Shown piece after piece: positions 1 to 7,948 of a DNA stretch of 25,717 nucleotides. Made by a program: the position numbers and the translations under genes. Position 1 is the stretch's first letter. Every line of letters starts with the position of its first letter. A model generated the notes under the pieces. That model was not told the DNA's origin and ran no database searches. It saw nothing but the letters and a program-made list of their open reading frames with translations. Origin of the DNA: Coxiellaceae bacterium UBA6002 (GTDB lineage: Bacteria; Pseudomonadota; Gammaproteobacteria; UBA6002); contig DJAM01000169.1 in assembly GCA_002429595.1 (NCBI GenBank), positions 1 to 25,717 on the forward strand, given 5' to 3'.

Positions 1-84
1 TCATGTTCAGAGCTAGTTAATGTAATCATTATCATCAGAAACCCAACTTCTAACTCAAGACTAACCAAAAACTTATGAGAAAAA

Positions 85-113
85 TTGATACTTAGCAAAT
101 ATTAATATATTCT
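85..113 (+). promoter_or_regulatory. candidate sigma70 promoter for the TPR gene
   Basis: TTGATA at 85-90 and TATTCT at 108-113 are separated by 17 bp and lie about 50 bp before the ATG at 163. The -35 is good, but the -10 matches the consensus at only 4 of 6 positions. The surrounding sequence is very AT-rich, so chance matches are likely. Confidence 0.3.
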
Positions 114-162
114 TGCTTTTCCCTTGAATCCACCTGTACAGCATTTATTGAGGCATTAAATC

Positions 163-2169
163 ATGCAGAAAAAGACTGAATACGAAGAAGCAGTAGATTT
201 GTATTTTGAAGCGACTCACACTGGCAAACAAGATGCAGAAAAGATTTTGTTACAAATTTCCCAAAAATCAGCCGATAAGATCTTGAAATCAAAGGCTGCT
301 TATTTCTTGGGAGTAATTCATCTTACTTTAAGGCTTCAAGAAGCTTTGAAGAAGTCCGATAATGCCAAACCGACCGTCTTATTAATGCAGAGCCTCGAAT
401 GGTTAAAAAAAGCGCATGCGTGGGGTAATGTAGAAGCCACATTATTATTGGGAAAAATCTATTCTGTTGATGGTCAAGAACAATTAGAGAAGCTTGAGGT
501 TTTCGTGGCAGGAAAACTTTTAGGCAAAGTTCCTGTTTATGATGAAAATTTACTGGATAGCATCTATGCGCCTGAATATTTACTAGCCATGAGTAAAGAT
601 AAAGAAGCTGCTCAAATCTTGCATCGATTTGCAGTTCGTTATTTGGTTTTGCTTGATGAATTAGTCATGGGTAATGGCAAAAGATTGCAGGGCAACTCTT
701 TACTTAAAAATCAGGCGCTAAGACCGATGTTCACGGAACCAGTAGATTTAGAATACCATCAACAAATAACCAATAAAGCCAATGTTTCTAAAATGGCGAC
801 AACAAGAACAGAGTTTTCTGAAGCAACTCCTGTGTCTTTATTTGAAATGGCAGAGTCATTTGCTGATAAGGGTGCTTATCATGCTATGGAGCAGAGTTAT
901 CATTTACATTCTGCTAAAACCGTTATGTATGTCGCTAACTATAAAGGTCCACGTCAAAACCCCAAGAGAGCGATAACCTTGGCAAAAAATTTATGGCAAA
1001 GAAGACTGACTGCTTTTAAAAAGGCGATTGAATGGTTAGAGAATACTAAAGAATTAACTTGTCAGGATGATCCCTCTGCATGGAATATGGAGTTTTATCG
1101 TCTAAATTTAATTTATCTTGAAGCACGTATTGCTGGAATGACACACGAGAAAGCATTTGAAATGCGTAATGAAGCGGTTGATCAAAAAAGAGCTGAATTA
1201 AGAAGTAAACAAAGAGATGCTTTAAAGTTGCAATTCTTTTCTGCCACCAACCCTGGTGAGCTATATCGAGACGGTTTAAGACTGATTGAAGAGCAACAAT
1301 TTCAACAAGCTAGTAAAGTTTTGCAACAGGCTTTAACAGGATTTAAAGTTACGCAAGCAATTGCTAAATCACCTACTAAAAATCCACTCGAATGTGGTCA
1401 ATGTTATTTGGCATTGGCTCGGTGTTTTAAAGAAACCCAAAGGTATGAAGATGCACTTCTACAATGTGATGAAGCGGTAGAGATTTTTAAAGAGCAAGGT
1501 GAATTCGATAAAATCAAAGAAACTATGGAGATTTTTCGAGTATGTCTAAACCAATCAAAGCCAACTTTAATTCATTTAATGGAGCAACCTGGCCAACTTT
1601 TTGCTGATCAGAAATTTTATCAAGCAAAAGAAATTATTGAGTATCTTTTTAGAGCAACTCGAGATACCGATATGTGGGTAGAACCATTGAAGGTGATAGC
1701 AAAATTACTCGAGCATGAAAAATTGGAATATCCAGTTAAAAAGCGGTGTGATGATCTGATTAGCCAAGAAGAAAAACTTAAACAGGAAGCGTGTGAGCTC
1801 CGAAGCGAAACCTATGGACTTGAACTACAAGTAATGTTACTTGGAACAGAACAAGGCAAATTAAGCGAAGCTCTAAATAAGTTGCAAGTAGAATCTACAT
1901 CATCAGAGAATTCAGATGAATTGTTACAAAAGCATAGAGCGCTATCTGCAGCTATTACTGAAACCGCTGAAAAATTACTGGGGCTTCAACGGCAACTCAA
2001 AGGATCTTACATTAGGTTAAGCGCTGTCATGACAGAAACTGTTGACATCGAGAAACAGTTAAAGCAGCCTTTGATTGAGCAAACTGAATTGAAGTTGGCA
2101 AGAATGAATTTGATGTTAGAGCTTATGCAAAGTATTGAGTGGTTTGCTAGTGCTGCTAAAAATCCGTAA
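163..2169 (+). CDS. TPR/Sel1-like repeat protein with C-terminal coiled coil
   Basis: This is a 668-residue soluble protein with no signal peptide or membrane segment. Residues about 45-105 look like Sel1-like helical repeats (AAYFLGVIHL followed by WLKKAHAWGNVEATLLLGKIY). Residues about 370-465 hold TPR-like units (CYLALARCFKETQRYEDALL is the clearest). Residues about 535-640 are charged, heptad-like and probably coiled coil. Such repeats mediate protein-protein contacts, so no enzymatic role can be assigned. The ATG at 163 has a GAGG ribosome site at 150-153 with a 9-nt spacer. The gene stands alone, with an unrelated regulator downstream. In host-associated Legionellales, proteins of this build can be secreted effectors or bacterial scaffolds. 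The sequence does not decide between these. Confidence 0.8.
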   Translation: MQKKTEYEEAVDLYFEATHTGKQDAEKILLQISQKSADKILKSKAAYFLGVIHLTLRLQEALKKSDNAKPTVLLMQSLEWLKKAHAWGNVEATLLLGKIYSVDGQEQLEKLEVFVAGKLLGKVPVYDENLLDSIYAPEYLLAMSKDKEAAQILHRFAVRYLVLLDELVMGNGKRLQGNSLLKNQALRPMFTEPVDLEYHQQITNKANVSKMATTRTEFSEATPVSLFEMAESFADKGAYHAMEQSYHLHSAKTVMYVANYKGPRQNPKRAITLAKNLWQRRLTAFKKAIEWLENTKELTCQDDPSAWNMEFYRLNLIYLEARIAGMTHEKAFEMRNEAVDQKRAELRSKQRDALKLQFFSATNPGELYRDGLRLIEEQQFQQASKVLQQALTGFKVTQAIAKSPTKNPLECGQCYLALARCFKETQRYEDALLQCDEAVEIFKEQGEFDKIKETMEIFRVCLNQSKPTLIHLMEQPGQLFADQKFYQAKEIIEYLFRATRDTDMWVEPLKVIAKLLEHEKLEYPVKKRCDDLISQEEKLKQEACELRSETYGLELQVMLLGTEQGKLSEALNKLQVESTSSENSDELLQKHRALSAAITETAEKLLGLQRQLKGSYIRLSAVMTETVDIEKQLKQPLIEQTELKLARMNLMLELMQSIEWFASAAKNP

Positions 2170-2487
2170 TAGTTTGAAATGAGACAATTAAGAGAGAACG
2201 TATTAGAGGAGTCAAGAGCCAGGTTAATAACAAGTACCATCTTTGATCCAGCTCAAAATGGATTTTTGAATAATTGGTATCTCAAAGTTATCTTAACTCT
2301 GTCTTGCGATGGCTACGTGGAAGTAGCGCTGGCAGATTATCAGAGAAACAGAAGAACAGTTTGGTCAAGGCCCGAAACCTGGGTGTTAATGCACTTTCAA
2401 AAACGTCCCGTCAATAGTTCAACTTTTCTGCTTGACTCTGACATAACGTCATACTTTATCGTGTCTCGTAGCTTAGAGGTGATACCA
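2170..2487. other. 318-bp stretch before the MerR gene; no recognisable gene
   Basis: An open frame runs in phase from 2179 into the MerR gene, but its first 103 codons resemble nothing I know and have no convincing ribosome site. The MerR start at 2488 has a strong one. The stretch may be a long leader, a remnant of an older gene, or spacer. Its last 60 bases hold the candidate MerR-type promoter described separately. Confidence 0.4.
2432..2462 (+). promoter_or_regulatory. candidate MerR-type promoter with 19-bp spacer and dyad
   Basis: TTGACT (2432-2437) and TATCGT (2457-2462) are separated by 19 bp, the over-long spacing typical of promoters twisted into activity by MerR-family regulators. 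The spacer contains the inverted repeat TGACATAACGTCA (2439-2451), centred close to the middle of the spacer. It lies 26 bp before the MerR/TipAS start, which suggests autoregulation. The geometry is seen directly. The regulatory role is inferred from the family. Confidence 0.45.
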
Positions 2488-3240
2488 ATGTTTTATACAG
2501 TAAAAAAGCTCGCAAAAATGTCAGGCGTCAGTGTTCGTACTCTTCATTACTACGATGAGATTGGTTTATTGCAGCCTGCACATTATGGTGAAAATAAATA
2601 TCGATATTATGAGAAAGAACAACTCTTGGTATTGCAGCAAATCTTATTTTATAGACAGTTGGGTTTCTCTCTAAGTGCTATTAAGAATATTCTTATGAGT
2701 GATGATTTCAATATCCTTGAAGCATTGAAGTCGCATAAGAAAATTCTATTGGAAAAGCTTGATCGGACTCAAACACTGATCAAGACAATTGACAACACTA
2801 TTGCCTATTTAAGAGGGAAAACGATGATGAAAGATGAAGAATTATATTATGGCTTTGATTCAGAAAAGCAACAGCAATATGAACACGAACTTGTAGCCAA
2901 AGGCCTTGTTAGCAAAGATTTTATGAGTTCATATAAGACAAAAATAAGCCATTGGACTGGATTAGACAAAGAAAGTTTTCTCAAAGAGGGCAAAGCAATT
3001 AATGATGATTTAATTGCGGCTATTGATAAACACCTTGACCCTGCTTCGGAAGAGGTGCAAGCAATTATTAAACGGCATCATACCTGGGTTGGTTGGAATC
3101 CAACTAAAGAAAAATATATCGCGTTAACTCAGCTGTATCAAACGTCAGAGTTTAAACGCTTTTATGATCAGCACCATCCAAACTTATTGCAATTTATAGT
3201 TGCAGCAATGAAAATATTTGCGCAGAATGAATTATCTTGA
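2488..3240 (+). CDS. MerR-family regulator with TipAS-like effector domain
   Basis: This is a 250-residue transcription regulator. Residues 1-70 are a MerR winged helix-turn-helix (YTVKKLAKMSGVSVRTLHYYDEIGLL reads as the recognition region when split over residues 3-28). A dimerisation helix follows at about 75-115. Residues about 125-250 resemble the TipAS drug-recognition domain (the HHTWVGWNPTKEKYIAL and RFYDQHHPNLLQF segments). TipAL-type proteins bind hydrophobic or peptide drugs through this domain and activate efflux or detoxification genes. The start is set at 2488 because GAGG at 2476-2479 lies 8 nt upstream. The same frame stays open to 2179, but that extension is not MerR-like. An AraC-type regulator begins 85 bp downstream. 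The ligand is unknown. Confidence 0.85.
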   Translation: MFYTVKKLAKMSGVSVRTLHYYDEIGLLQPAHYGENKYRYYEKEQLLVLQQILFYRQLGFSLSAIKNILMSDDFNILEALKSHKKILLEKLDRTQTLIKTIDNTIAYLRGKTMMKDEELYYGFDSEKQQQYEHELVAKGLVSKDFMSSYKTKISHWTGLDKESFLKEGKAINDDLIAAIDKHLDPASEEVQAIIKRHHTWVGWNPTKEKYIALTQLYQTSEFKRFYDQHHPNLLQFIVAAMKIFAQNELS

Positions 3241-3325
3241 GTTTTATAGTTTTTATGAACTTATTAGCACAACTAAATGTCTCTCGCTGAGATATGATAT
3301 AAAAACTTTATCAAGGGGTTTTTAT

Positions 3326-4147
3326 ATGAGTTATATGAACAATTCAAATTTTGTCAAAGCCGTCCGTTATATCTATGACAATATAGATCAACCGATTCTA
3401 TTAGAAGATATTGCAAAATATGTAGGCGTCTCTTTGTCTTCGCTGAAAAGGTTGTTCGCAGAAGTGATTGATAAAACACCTGGCGAATTTATTAGACGGT
3501 TAAAAATGGAATTGGCTTTTTGTTCTCTTCGTAGTAGAAATGATTCGGTTCTCGAAATTGCATTAAGTACCGGTTTTGATGATCAATCTGCTTTCGCTCG
3601 TCGTTTTAAAGAGACCTTTGGTTATTCGCCTAGTGAAGCTAGAAAAAAAATAAATATAGTGAGTGAATTTGAGTGTGCAACTTTAGAAGAGCCTGATATT
3701 GTAGAATTAAATGACTTTGCAATTCAATCGGTGACAGAACGAGGTTTGTATTTTGAATCCGCTCCACGGGCTTGGGATATTCTTAGAGCAAAATTGTCCT
3801 ATGAACAGTTGGGTGATGATTTTGCTGGAGTGTTTATCGGCATCGGTCACGATAATCCTCACGATGGCGATGTACCAGAAGATCAAGTTCGTTACACAGC
3901 TGGTGTGGCGCTCATAGAACGGAATTTAGGTATTGAGCATCGAACAGTTCCTGGCGGCAGCTATGCTCGATTTCATTATGTTGGCAAACCAGTTAATTTA
4001 GGTTTGGCTTATCATTATATTTATGGCAAATGGTCCGAAAGCTCACTATTTCAAATTGATAATAGAACTCCTGCATTCGTAGCATTTAGTTCTTTTCCGG
4101 AGTCTATCAAAGAAGAGACGTTACTAATCCATGTGCCGTTAAAATAA
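3326..4147 (+). CDS. AraC-family regulator with GyrI-like effector-binding domain
   Basis: This is a 273-residue protein. Residues about 5-105 are the two helix-turn-helix motifs of AraC/XylS, placed at the N-terminus (LLEDIAKYVGVSLSSLKRLF, then VLEIALSTGFDDQSAFARRF, ending FGYSPSEARK). Residues about 120-273 are a GyrI/SbmC-like effector-binding domain, including PGGSYARFHYVGKP. This order is that of the Rob-like group, which senses small amphipathic or toxic compounds. The start at 3326 follows AAGGGG at 3313-3318 with a 7-nt spacer. An in-frame codon at 3218 overlaps the MerR gene and has no support. The gene ends over the tail of the decayed LysR gene on the other strand (4139-4147). Confidence 0.85.
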   Translation: MSYMNNSNFVKAVRYIYDNIDQPILLEDIAKYVGVSLSSLKRLFAEVIDKTPGEFIRRLKMELAFCSLRSRNDSVLEIALSTGFDDQSAFARRFKETFGYSPSEARKKINIVSEFECATLEEPDIVELNDFAIQSVTERGLYFESAPRAWDILRAKLSYEQLGDDFAGVFIGIGHDNPHDGDVPEDQVRYTAGVALIERNLGIEHRTVPGGSYARFHYVGKPVNLGLAYHYIYGKWSESSLFQIDNRTPAFVAFSSFPESIKEETLLIHVPLK

Positions 4148-4603
4148 TTTTCTTTTAAATTTTTGATCTCTAAGTTTGTCTAATAGAAGTCTATGTAACT
4201 TGCCTTCATTCTTAGGATCTCAACCTAAATAGAATTGACTGTCTGGTTTTTGTTTCTCTACTTTTCGAATTAGTAATTTCTTATCCTTTATTTCTTGTTT
4301 GATTAAATTATAGGGTAGAAAACCTACACCTAAGCCCATTAATTGCGCTTGTTTTTTCATTTCTAAACTGGTGAATGTGATTGAGCTTAGGGTCGAATTA
4401 AATAAATTAACTTCATGAGAAAAACGGTTTGATGAGTCTCGAGCAAAAATCCTTGTGAAGGGCTCTATTGTTTTCATGCTAATGGGTTCGCTAACTTTTG
4501 ATAGCGGATGGTTAGCGGGGATCGCAAATACCCATTTTATTTTTCCAAGGGATTGTAAAGCCATTTCTTGTAATGTGGCTAAACGTCCGGAAATACCAAT
4601 TGC
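4139..4603 (-). pseudogene. LysR-family regulator remnant (C-terminal half only, with a stop)
   Basis: Read on the minus strand from about 4603, the frame gives AIGISGRLATLQEMALQSL and then IPANHPLS, then GLGVGFLPYNLI. These are typical of the LysR substrate-binding domain. The N-terminal half, including the DNA-binding helix-turn-helix, is absent. The frame is interrupted by TGA at 4222-4220, where LysR proteins usually have Trp (YLGW). After it the frame continues DPKNEGKLHRLLLDKLRD to a TAA at 4139. So this is a truncated gene with an added nonsense mutation. The break at about 4604 coincides with the break in the divergent N-acetyltransferase remnant. This suggests one deletion took out the shared promoter and both 5' halves. 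A short ATG-started frame (4564-4220) remains but cannot be a working regulator. Confidence 0.8.
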
Positions 4604-5272
4604 AGAGGTGATTTATGGTGGTACTCCTCGGTCACGTCCCGCTCGTCATGCTATCCTCATCGTTCAGTCTGAGGGCGATCATTATTTGGTTGATGTGGGT
4701 TTCGGACGAAATGGCTTGATAAAACCGTTGTTGCTCAAAAACAATAAGACAATTGAAGCAAGAGTACATGATAGTCAATTTCAAATTGCTTATCAGGAAG
4801 AGTATGGCTTTCTGTATGGTTATTTTTTTGGGGGAAAATATAATTTAGAATATCGCTTTGATTTATTTTCTGAAGAGCGTCAGAACGCTTGGCATGATTT
4901 GGGGAATATAATCTCCATACGTCTAAAGATCCGGACTCGATATTTACCAAAATGATTATTGTAACTAAGCCCACAAAAACAGGCAGATTAACACTACATA
5001 ATAATGCGTTAACCGAATTTGATGGTGAAAAGAAAACTCAAACCAGCTTGAGCAATAAAGAAGAACTTTTAAGAGTATTGAGGGATATTTTTGGTGTGGA
5101 ATTATTGAATGACTTGAGGCTGCAACTACCGTTTAAATTTATACATGAACAGATATCTTCCGATTTTTTCAAACCGCTATCAAATCAGTTCACATCAAAA
5201 ATGGCGCACGTTGTGTCAGGTATTAATCATAATGTCCAAAACGGGACGAGTAGTAAAACCTTTATAAGTTAA
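4602..5272 (+). pseudogene. arylamine N-acetyltransferase (NAT) remnant, truncated and frameshifted
   Basis: From about 4605 the plus strand encodes EVIYGGTPRSRPARHAILIV and then YLVDVGFG, the NAT region carrying the catalytic His and Asp. The N-terminal part with the catalytic Cys is missing. Upstream bases in the same frame are only antisense of the LysR remnant. At a GGGG run (4901-4904) the reading frame changes. The frame beginning at 4904 reads EYNLHTSKDPDSIFTKMIIV and then TKPTKTGRLTLHN, which is the expected NAT continuation, while the original frame soon diverges into non-NAT sequence and stops at 4955. It ends at 5272, overlapping the 3' end of the convergent membrane-protein gene. 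NATs acetylate arylamines and hydrazines from acetyl-CoA. This copy is dead. Confidence 0.8.
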
Positions 5273-5638
5273 ATAACAGCCTACCAACAAAAATATCACG
5301 GTGGTGGTTATCGTAAATCCTTTATGGTCAAGCCACCACTTTGTATTCTTCATCCATTTATCTTGAAAGAACAGTCGATAAATTCCGCTTAGCAACATGA
5401 TCCAAGCTAAGATGGTTATCAAGACTCGCCAATCTGTCACCCAAACATTATGGCTAACAACTAGCAGTAAGCCAGTTATAATAGGGAGCAATGCAAATAA
5501 AAATATGGTTCCTCGTTGATCATTAGTCTTCAGAGAAGTAAATAATTCTTCAATGTAGCGATAACGAAGAATCGAGAATATACCAGTAATGACTAAATAC
5601 AAACCCAACACTTTTGCTATAAAAATAGACACATTCAT
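5216..5638 (-). CDS. small four-TM integral membrane protein, function unknown
   Basis: This 140-residue hydrophobic protein has four predicted membrane helices, at about residues 5-25, 43-62, 69-90 and 108-127. The short loops contain several Trp and Lys residues (KWMKNTKWWLDHKG at about 94-107). I do not recognise the family. It resembles small inner-membrane proteins of the DoxX-like or DUF type, but no diagnostic motif is visible. The ATG at 5638 is preceded by AGGAG with a 7-nt spacer. The last 57 bases overlap the 3' end of the NAT remnant on the other strand. It lies 64 bp downstream of the GFA-type gene in the same direction. Confidence 0.7.
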   Translation of the reverse strand: MNVSIFIAKVLGLYLVITGIFSILRYRYIEELFTSLKTNDQRGTIFLFALLPIITGLLLVVSHNVWVTDWRVLITILAWIMLLSGIYRLFFQDKWMKNTKWWLDHKGFTITTTVIFLLVGCYLTYKGFTTRPVLDIMINT

Positions 5639-5667
5639 AGCCGAACTCCTTGCATGTTTATATTGTT

Positions 5668-5673
5668 ATTATA
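5668..5673 (-). promoter_or_regulatory. candidate -10 box for the small membrane protein
   Basis: A perfect TATAAT on the minus strand lies 29 bp before the ATG at 5638, which would give a leader of about 22 nt. No convincing -35 hexamer sits at 16-18 bp, so this is only a candidate. Confidence 0.3.
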
Positions 5674-5702
5674 GGCGATGCGTTGTATTTATGGGCCAAA
5701 CC

Positions 5703-6200
5703 TCAAGCTTTCTTATTCACTAATAAACCATGCTTCTTATGCCATTTTTCAATGGAATCTTTAGGGTATCTGGGAAGATATTGATTCTTTTTATTCTTAG
5801 GAATTTTGCACCACGACGCTGCAAAATCTAACATCATATAAACTTCTTCAGGAGCTTTGGGCAGTGGTGTGTCTATTGCAGAAGCAAACGGATGTACTAA
5901 ATCAGGCCAAGTTGGATCGTACAACCATAAACAACTTGCACATTTTTTACAAAAATGTCGTTGAGCAGAACTTACTTCTACTTCATTTTGTTCGTCGGTA
6001 ATTTTTGCATGATAAATTTGAATATACTGCTTACCTTTAACTTTGAGCGTTTTTGCTTTCCCCATGAGATTAATGGCATAGCCACCGCCTCCCGCTGTCT
6101 TTCTGCAAATCGAACAATAACAGCGCATATACGGATAAGGGGTGTTAGATTCGAGTTCAAATGTTACCCGTTTGCAATGGCACGATCCTTTTAATATCAT
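5703..6200 (-). CDS. GFA/CENP-V-type zinc-binding protein
   Basis: This 165-residue protein has the GFA fold cysteine pattern: C7-x-C9 near the N-terminus (GSCHCKRVTFE), C27-x-C29-x2-C32 (CYCSICRK), and C84-x2-C87 with C90 (FCKKCASC). In this family the cysteines bind structural and catalytic zinc. The name comes from the glutathione-dependent formaldehyde-activating enzyme, but most members have no proven substrate. The AGAG ribosome site is weak, 5 nt before the ATG. The start lies 12 bp after the stop of the beta-barrel protein gene, so the two are probably co-transcribed. No link in function between them is evident. Confidence 0.85.
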   Translation of the reverse strand: MILKGSCHCKRVTFELESNTPYPYMRCYCSICRKTAGGGGYAINLMGKAKTLKVKGKQYIQIYHAKITDEQNEVEVSSAQRHFCKKCASCLWLYDPTWPDLVHPFASAIDTPLPKAPEEVYMMLDFAASWCKIPKNKKNQYLPRYPKDSIEKWHKKHGLLVNKKA

Positions 6201-6212
6201 AAAATCTCTTTA

Positions 6213-7874
6213 TTATCTGCACGAACCAAAACGATAATTTAACCCCAATAATATTGCTTGGGTACTGACGTGCAATTTCTCCTGGGTAGTGAAACCTGTC
6301 GGAATTGCCACGATATCTGCGCCTACTAAAGCGAAACTATCAGTGGTGGCATTGGCATTTAAGTGTCCGTAGTCGGTATAGATATAATCAGCTGTTACTG
6401 AAAGTCCGTTACATATGTCTTGGCGTAATCCAAACCCTAAGCGCAGACCTGTCTGATGTTTATTCTTGACCGCTTCTAAGTCATTCTCCACAAAGAAACC
6501 AATGTCAGGAACATTGTCATAATGATTGAAATTGCGTAACTCAAGGTTGTTGAAAGCAGCGCCCACTCGTAGCGTCACAAGAGTACGTGGCGTTAATAAA
6601 AACCCTGGCATGAGATCAGCCCCAAATTCACCATTGCTCAACCTAACTTTGGAAGAAGTGATGTAATGCGCTGGAAATAATAATGCATCAGGATTATTTG
6701 GATCAGCAGGTCGATCTATCACGCCGTTTGCGTAGCTTCTATCCGAAGTAACATTTCGGTCGGCTTCATTAAAGAAGGCTTGTGCTCCTAAATAAAACCT
6801 ACAAAATTGTTTGCCATAACCTAAGGAAAGTTCACCGATGAAAGCATCAGAGGCAAGTGTCGTATTTTGCAAGAAGGCATCGCTTGTGACGCCAGTAATA
6901 GGACTTAACACTATTCCAAAAGAAGTGTCGCCTTTGATTCTTGCGTGCATGTTCAAATCACCCGCACTTAAACCAGCATAAAGTCCAGTGAATACCGCTT
7001 GATCATAATCGCAGTTATTAGCATAAGTTTGGCTGCAGGGTGGTTGAAAATGATAATTAACGCCTAGCATAATTTTGTTGCTATGTATTCTGCTGTCCAC
7101 ATGTTGCACTACCCCATCAGGAACCTCTATGAAAGCAGCTGGTGTTCTTGAGATAATTGTGACATCGCTGACTTGGTCGAAAGCTGAGCGATTATATGCC
7201 GTATAACTGTAATCAAGGCTGATAGCAAAACCGCGACACAAATATTGTTCAAGTCCGATACCTAGTAATAAGCCTGCTTTATCGTCATTTTTATTCAGGT
7301 GATTAATCGCATCAAAGTCATCGTTGGGGAAAAATAATTCTGAGGAATCATGAATCTTAAGATTGTTAAAAGCGATACCAATTCTAGCCGCAAGTAATGT
7401 GGTAGGTGATAATAAATAGCCCGGTTTTATATCAGCGCCATATTCAAAACTATTTAGTCTAAATTTAGCTCTTTCAATTGTGCTGCGGTTAGGAAAAATA
7501 TCGAGTGGTGTTTGAGCATAAATCTGATGACTTGAAAATTCAGGGTGACTGTAATTTCCAAAAAGTTCGCCACCAATAAAAAAACAAGAATTACATAATA
7601 CTCGACCATACCCTAAACGTAGTTCGGCAATTCCATTAGTGGTTGTCGAAGTGGCATGATGGTTAAAGATCTCTGTAAGGAGTGTTGGAAACGGGGGTGG
7701 TAAACCTAATTGAGCTGCTGGAGTTGCCGCTTGCACAAGCGTTTTAGCCTGGAGAGTAGCTTCGCCACCCAAGAGCTCGATATTAAAGCCATCGAACGGA
7801 GATGCTATGGCGGGTGTCACAAGGAAATTGCCAAGCGCTAGGATCGATATGGTTGAGAATGACTTAAAATCCAT
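6213..7874 (-). CDS. outer-membrane protein with two tandem beta-barrel domains
   Basis: The 553-residue product starts with a signal peptide (residues 1-24, hydrophobic stretch then AIAS). It then has two homologous halves of about 260 residues (roughly 27-285 and 290-553). Matching landmarks in each half are LRLGYGRVLC / LSLGYGKQFC, FEYGADIKPGYLLSPTTL / GEFGADLMPGFLLTPRTL, IGIAFNNLKI / VGAAFNNLEL, LDYSYTAY / ADYIYTDY and LGVNYHF / LGLNYRF. Each half looks like a complete 8-10-stranded OmpA/Omp25-like surface barrel ending in Phe. A cysteine pair is also conserved between the halves. The family is surface-exposed. Roles range from adhesion to immune evasion, and none can be assigned here. 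GGAG lies 8 nt before the ATG. The gene is followed closely by the GFA-type gene and preceded by yhhQ, all on the same strand. Confidence 0.85.
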   Translation of the reverse strand: MDFKSFSTISILALGNFLVTPAIASPFDGFNIELLGGEATLQAKTLVQAATPAAQLGLPPPFPTLLTEIFNHHATSTTTNGIAELRLGYGRVLCNSCFFIGGELFGNYSHPEFSSHQIYAQTPLDIFPNRSTIERAKFRLNSFEYGADIKPGYLLSPTTLLAARIGIAFNNLKIHDSSELFFPNDDFDAINHLNKNDDKAGLLLGIGLEQYLCRGFAISLDYSYTAYNRSAFDQVSDVTIISRTPAAFIEVPDGVVQHVDSRIHSNKIMLGVNYHFQPPCSQTYANNCDYDQAVFTGLYAGLSAGDLNMHARIKGDTSFGIVLSPITGVTSDAFLQNTTLASDAFIGELSLGYGKQFCRFYLGAQAFFNEADRNVTSDRSYANGVIDRPADPNNPDALLFPAHYITSSKVRLSNGEFGADLMPGFLLTPRTLVTLRVGAAFNNLELRNFNHYDNVPDIGFFVENDLEAVKNKHQTGLRLGFGLRQDICNGLSVTADYIYTDYGHLNANATTDSFALVGADIVAIPTGFTTQEKLHVSTQAILLGLNYRFGSCR

Positions 7875-7948
7875 TTTAGTACTCCATTAAACTCTATCCC
7901 TATTTTCACGGAGGTTACCATAATCACCAACTAGAGTTAAATGAAAAA

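Noticed and set aside
4455..4955. An intact 166-residue plus-strand gene here
   Set aside because: Its first 49 codons are antisense of the LysR remnant, and the rest is a NAT fragment that leaves the NAT frame at 4904. It is a pseudogene piece, not a gene.
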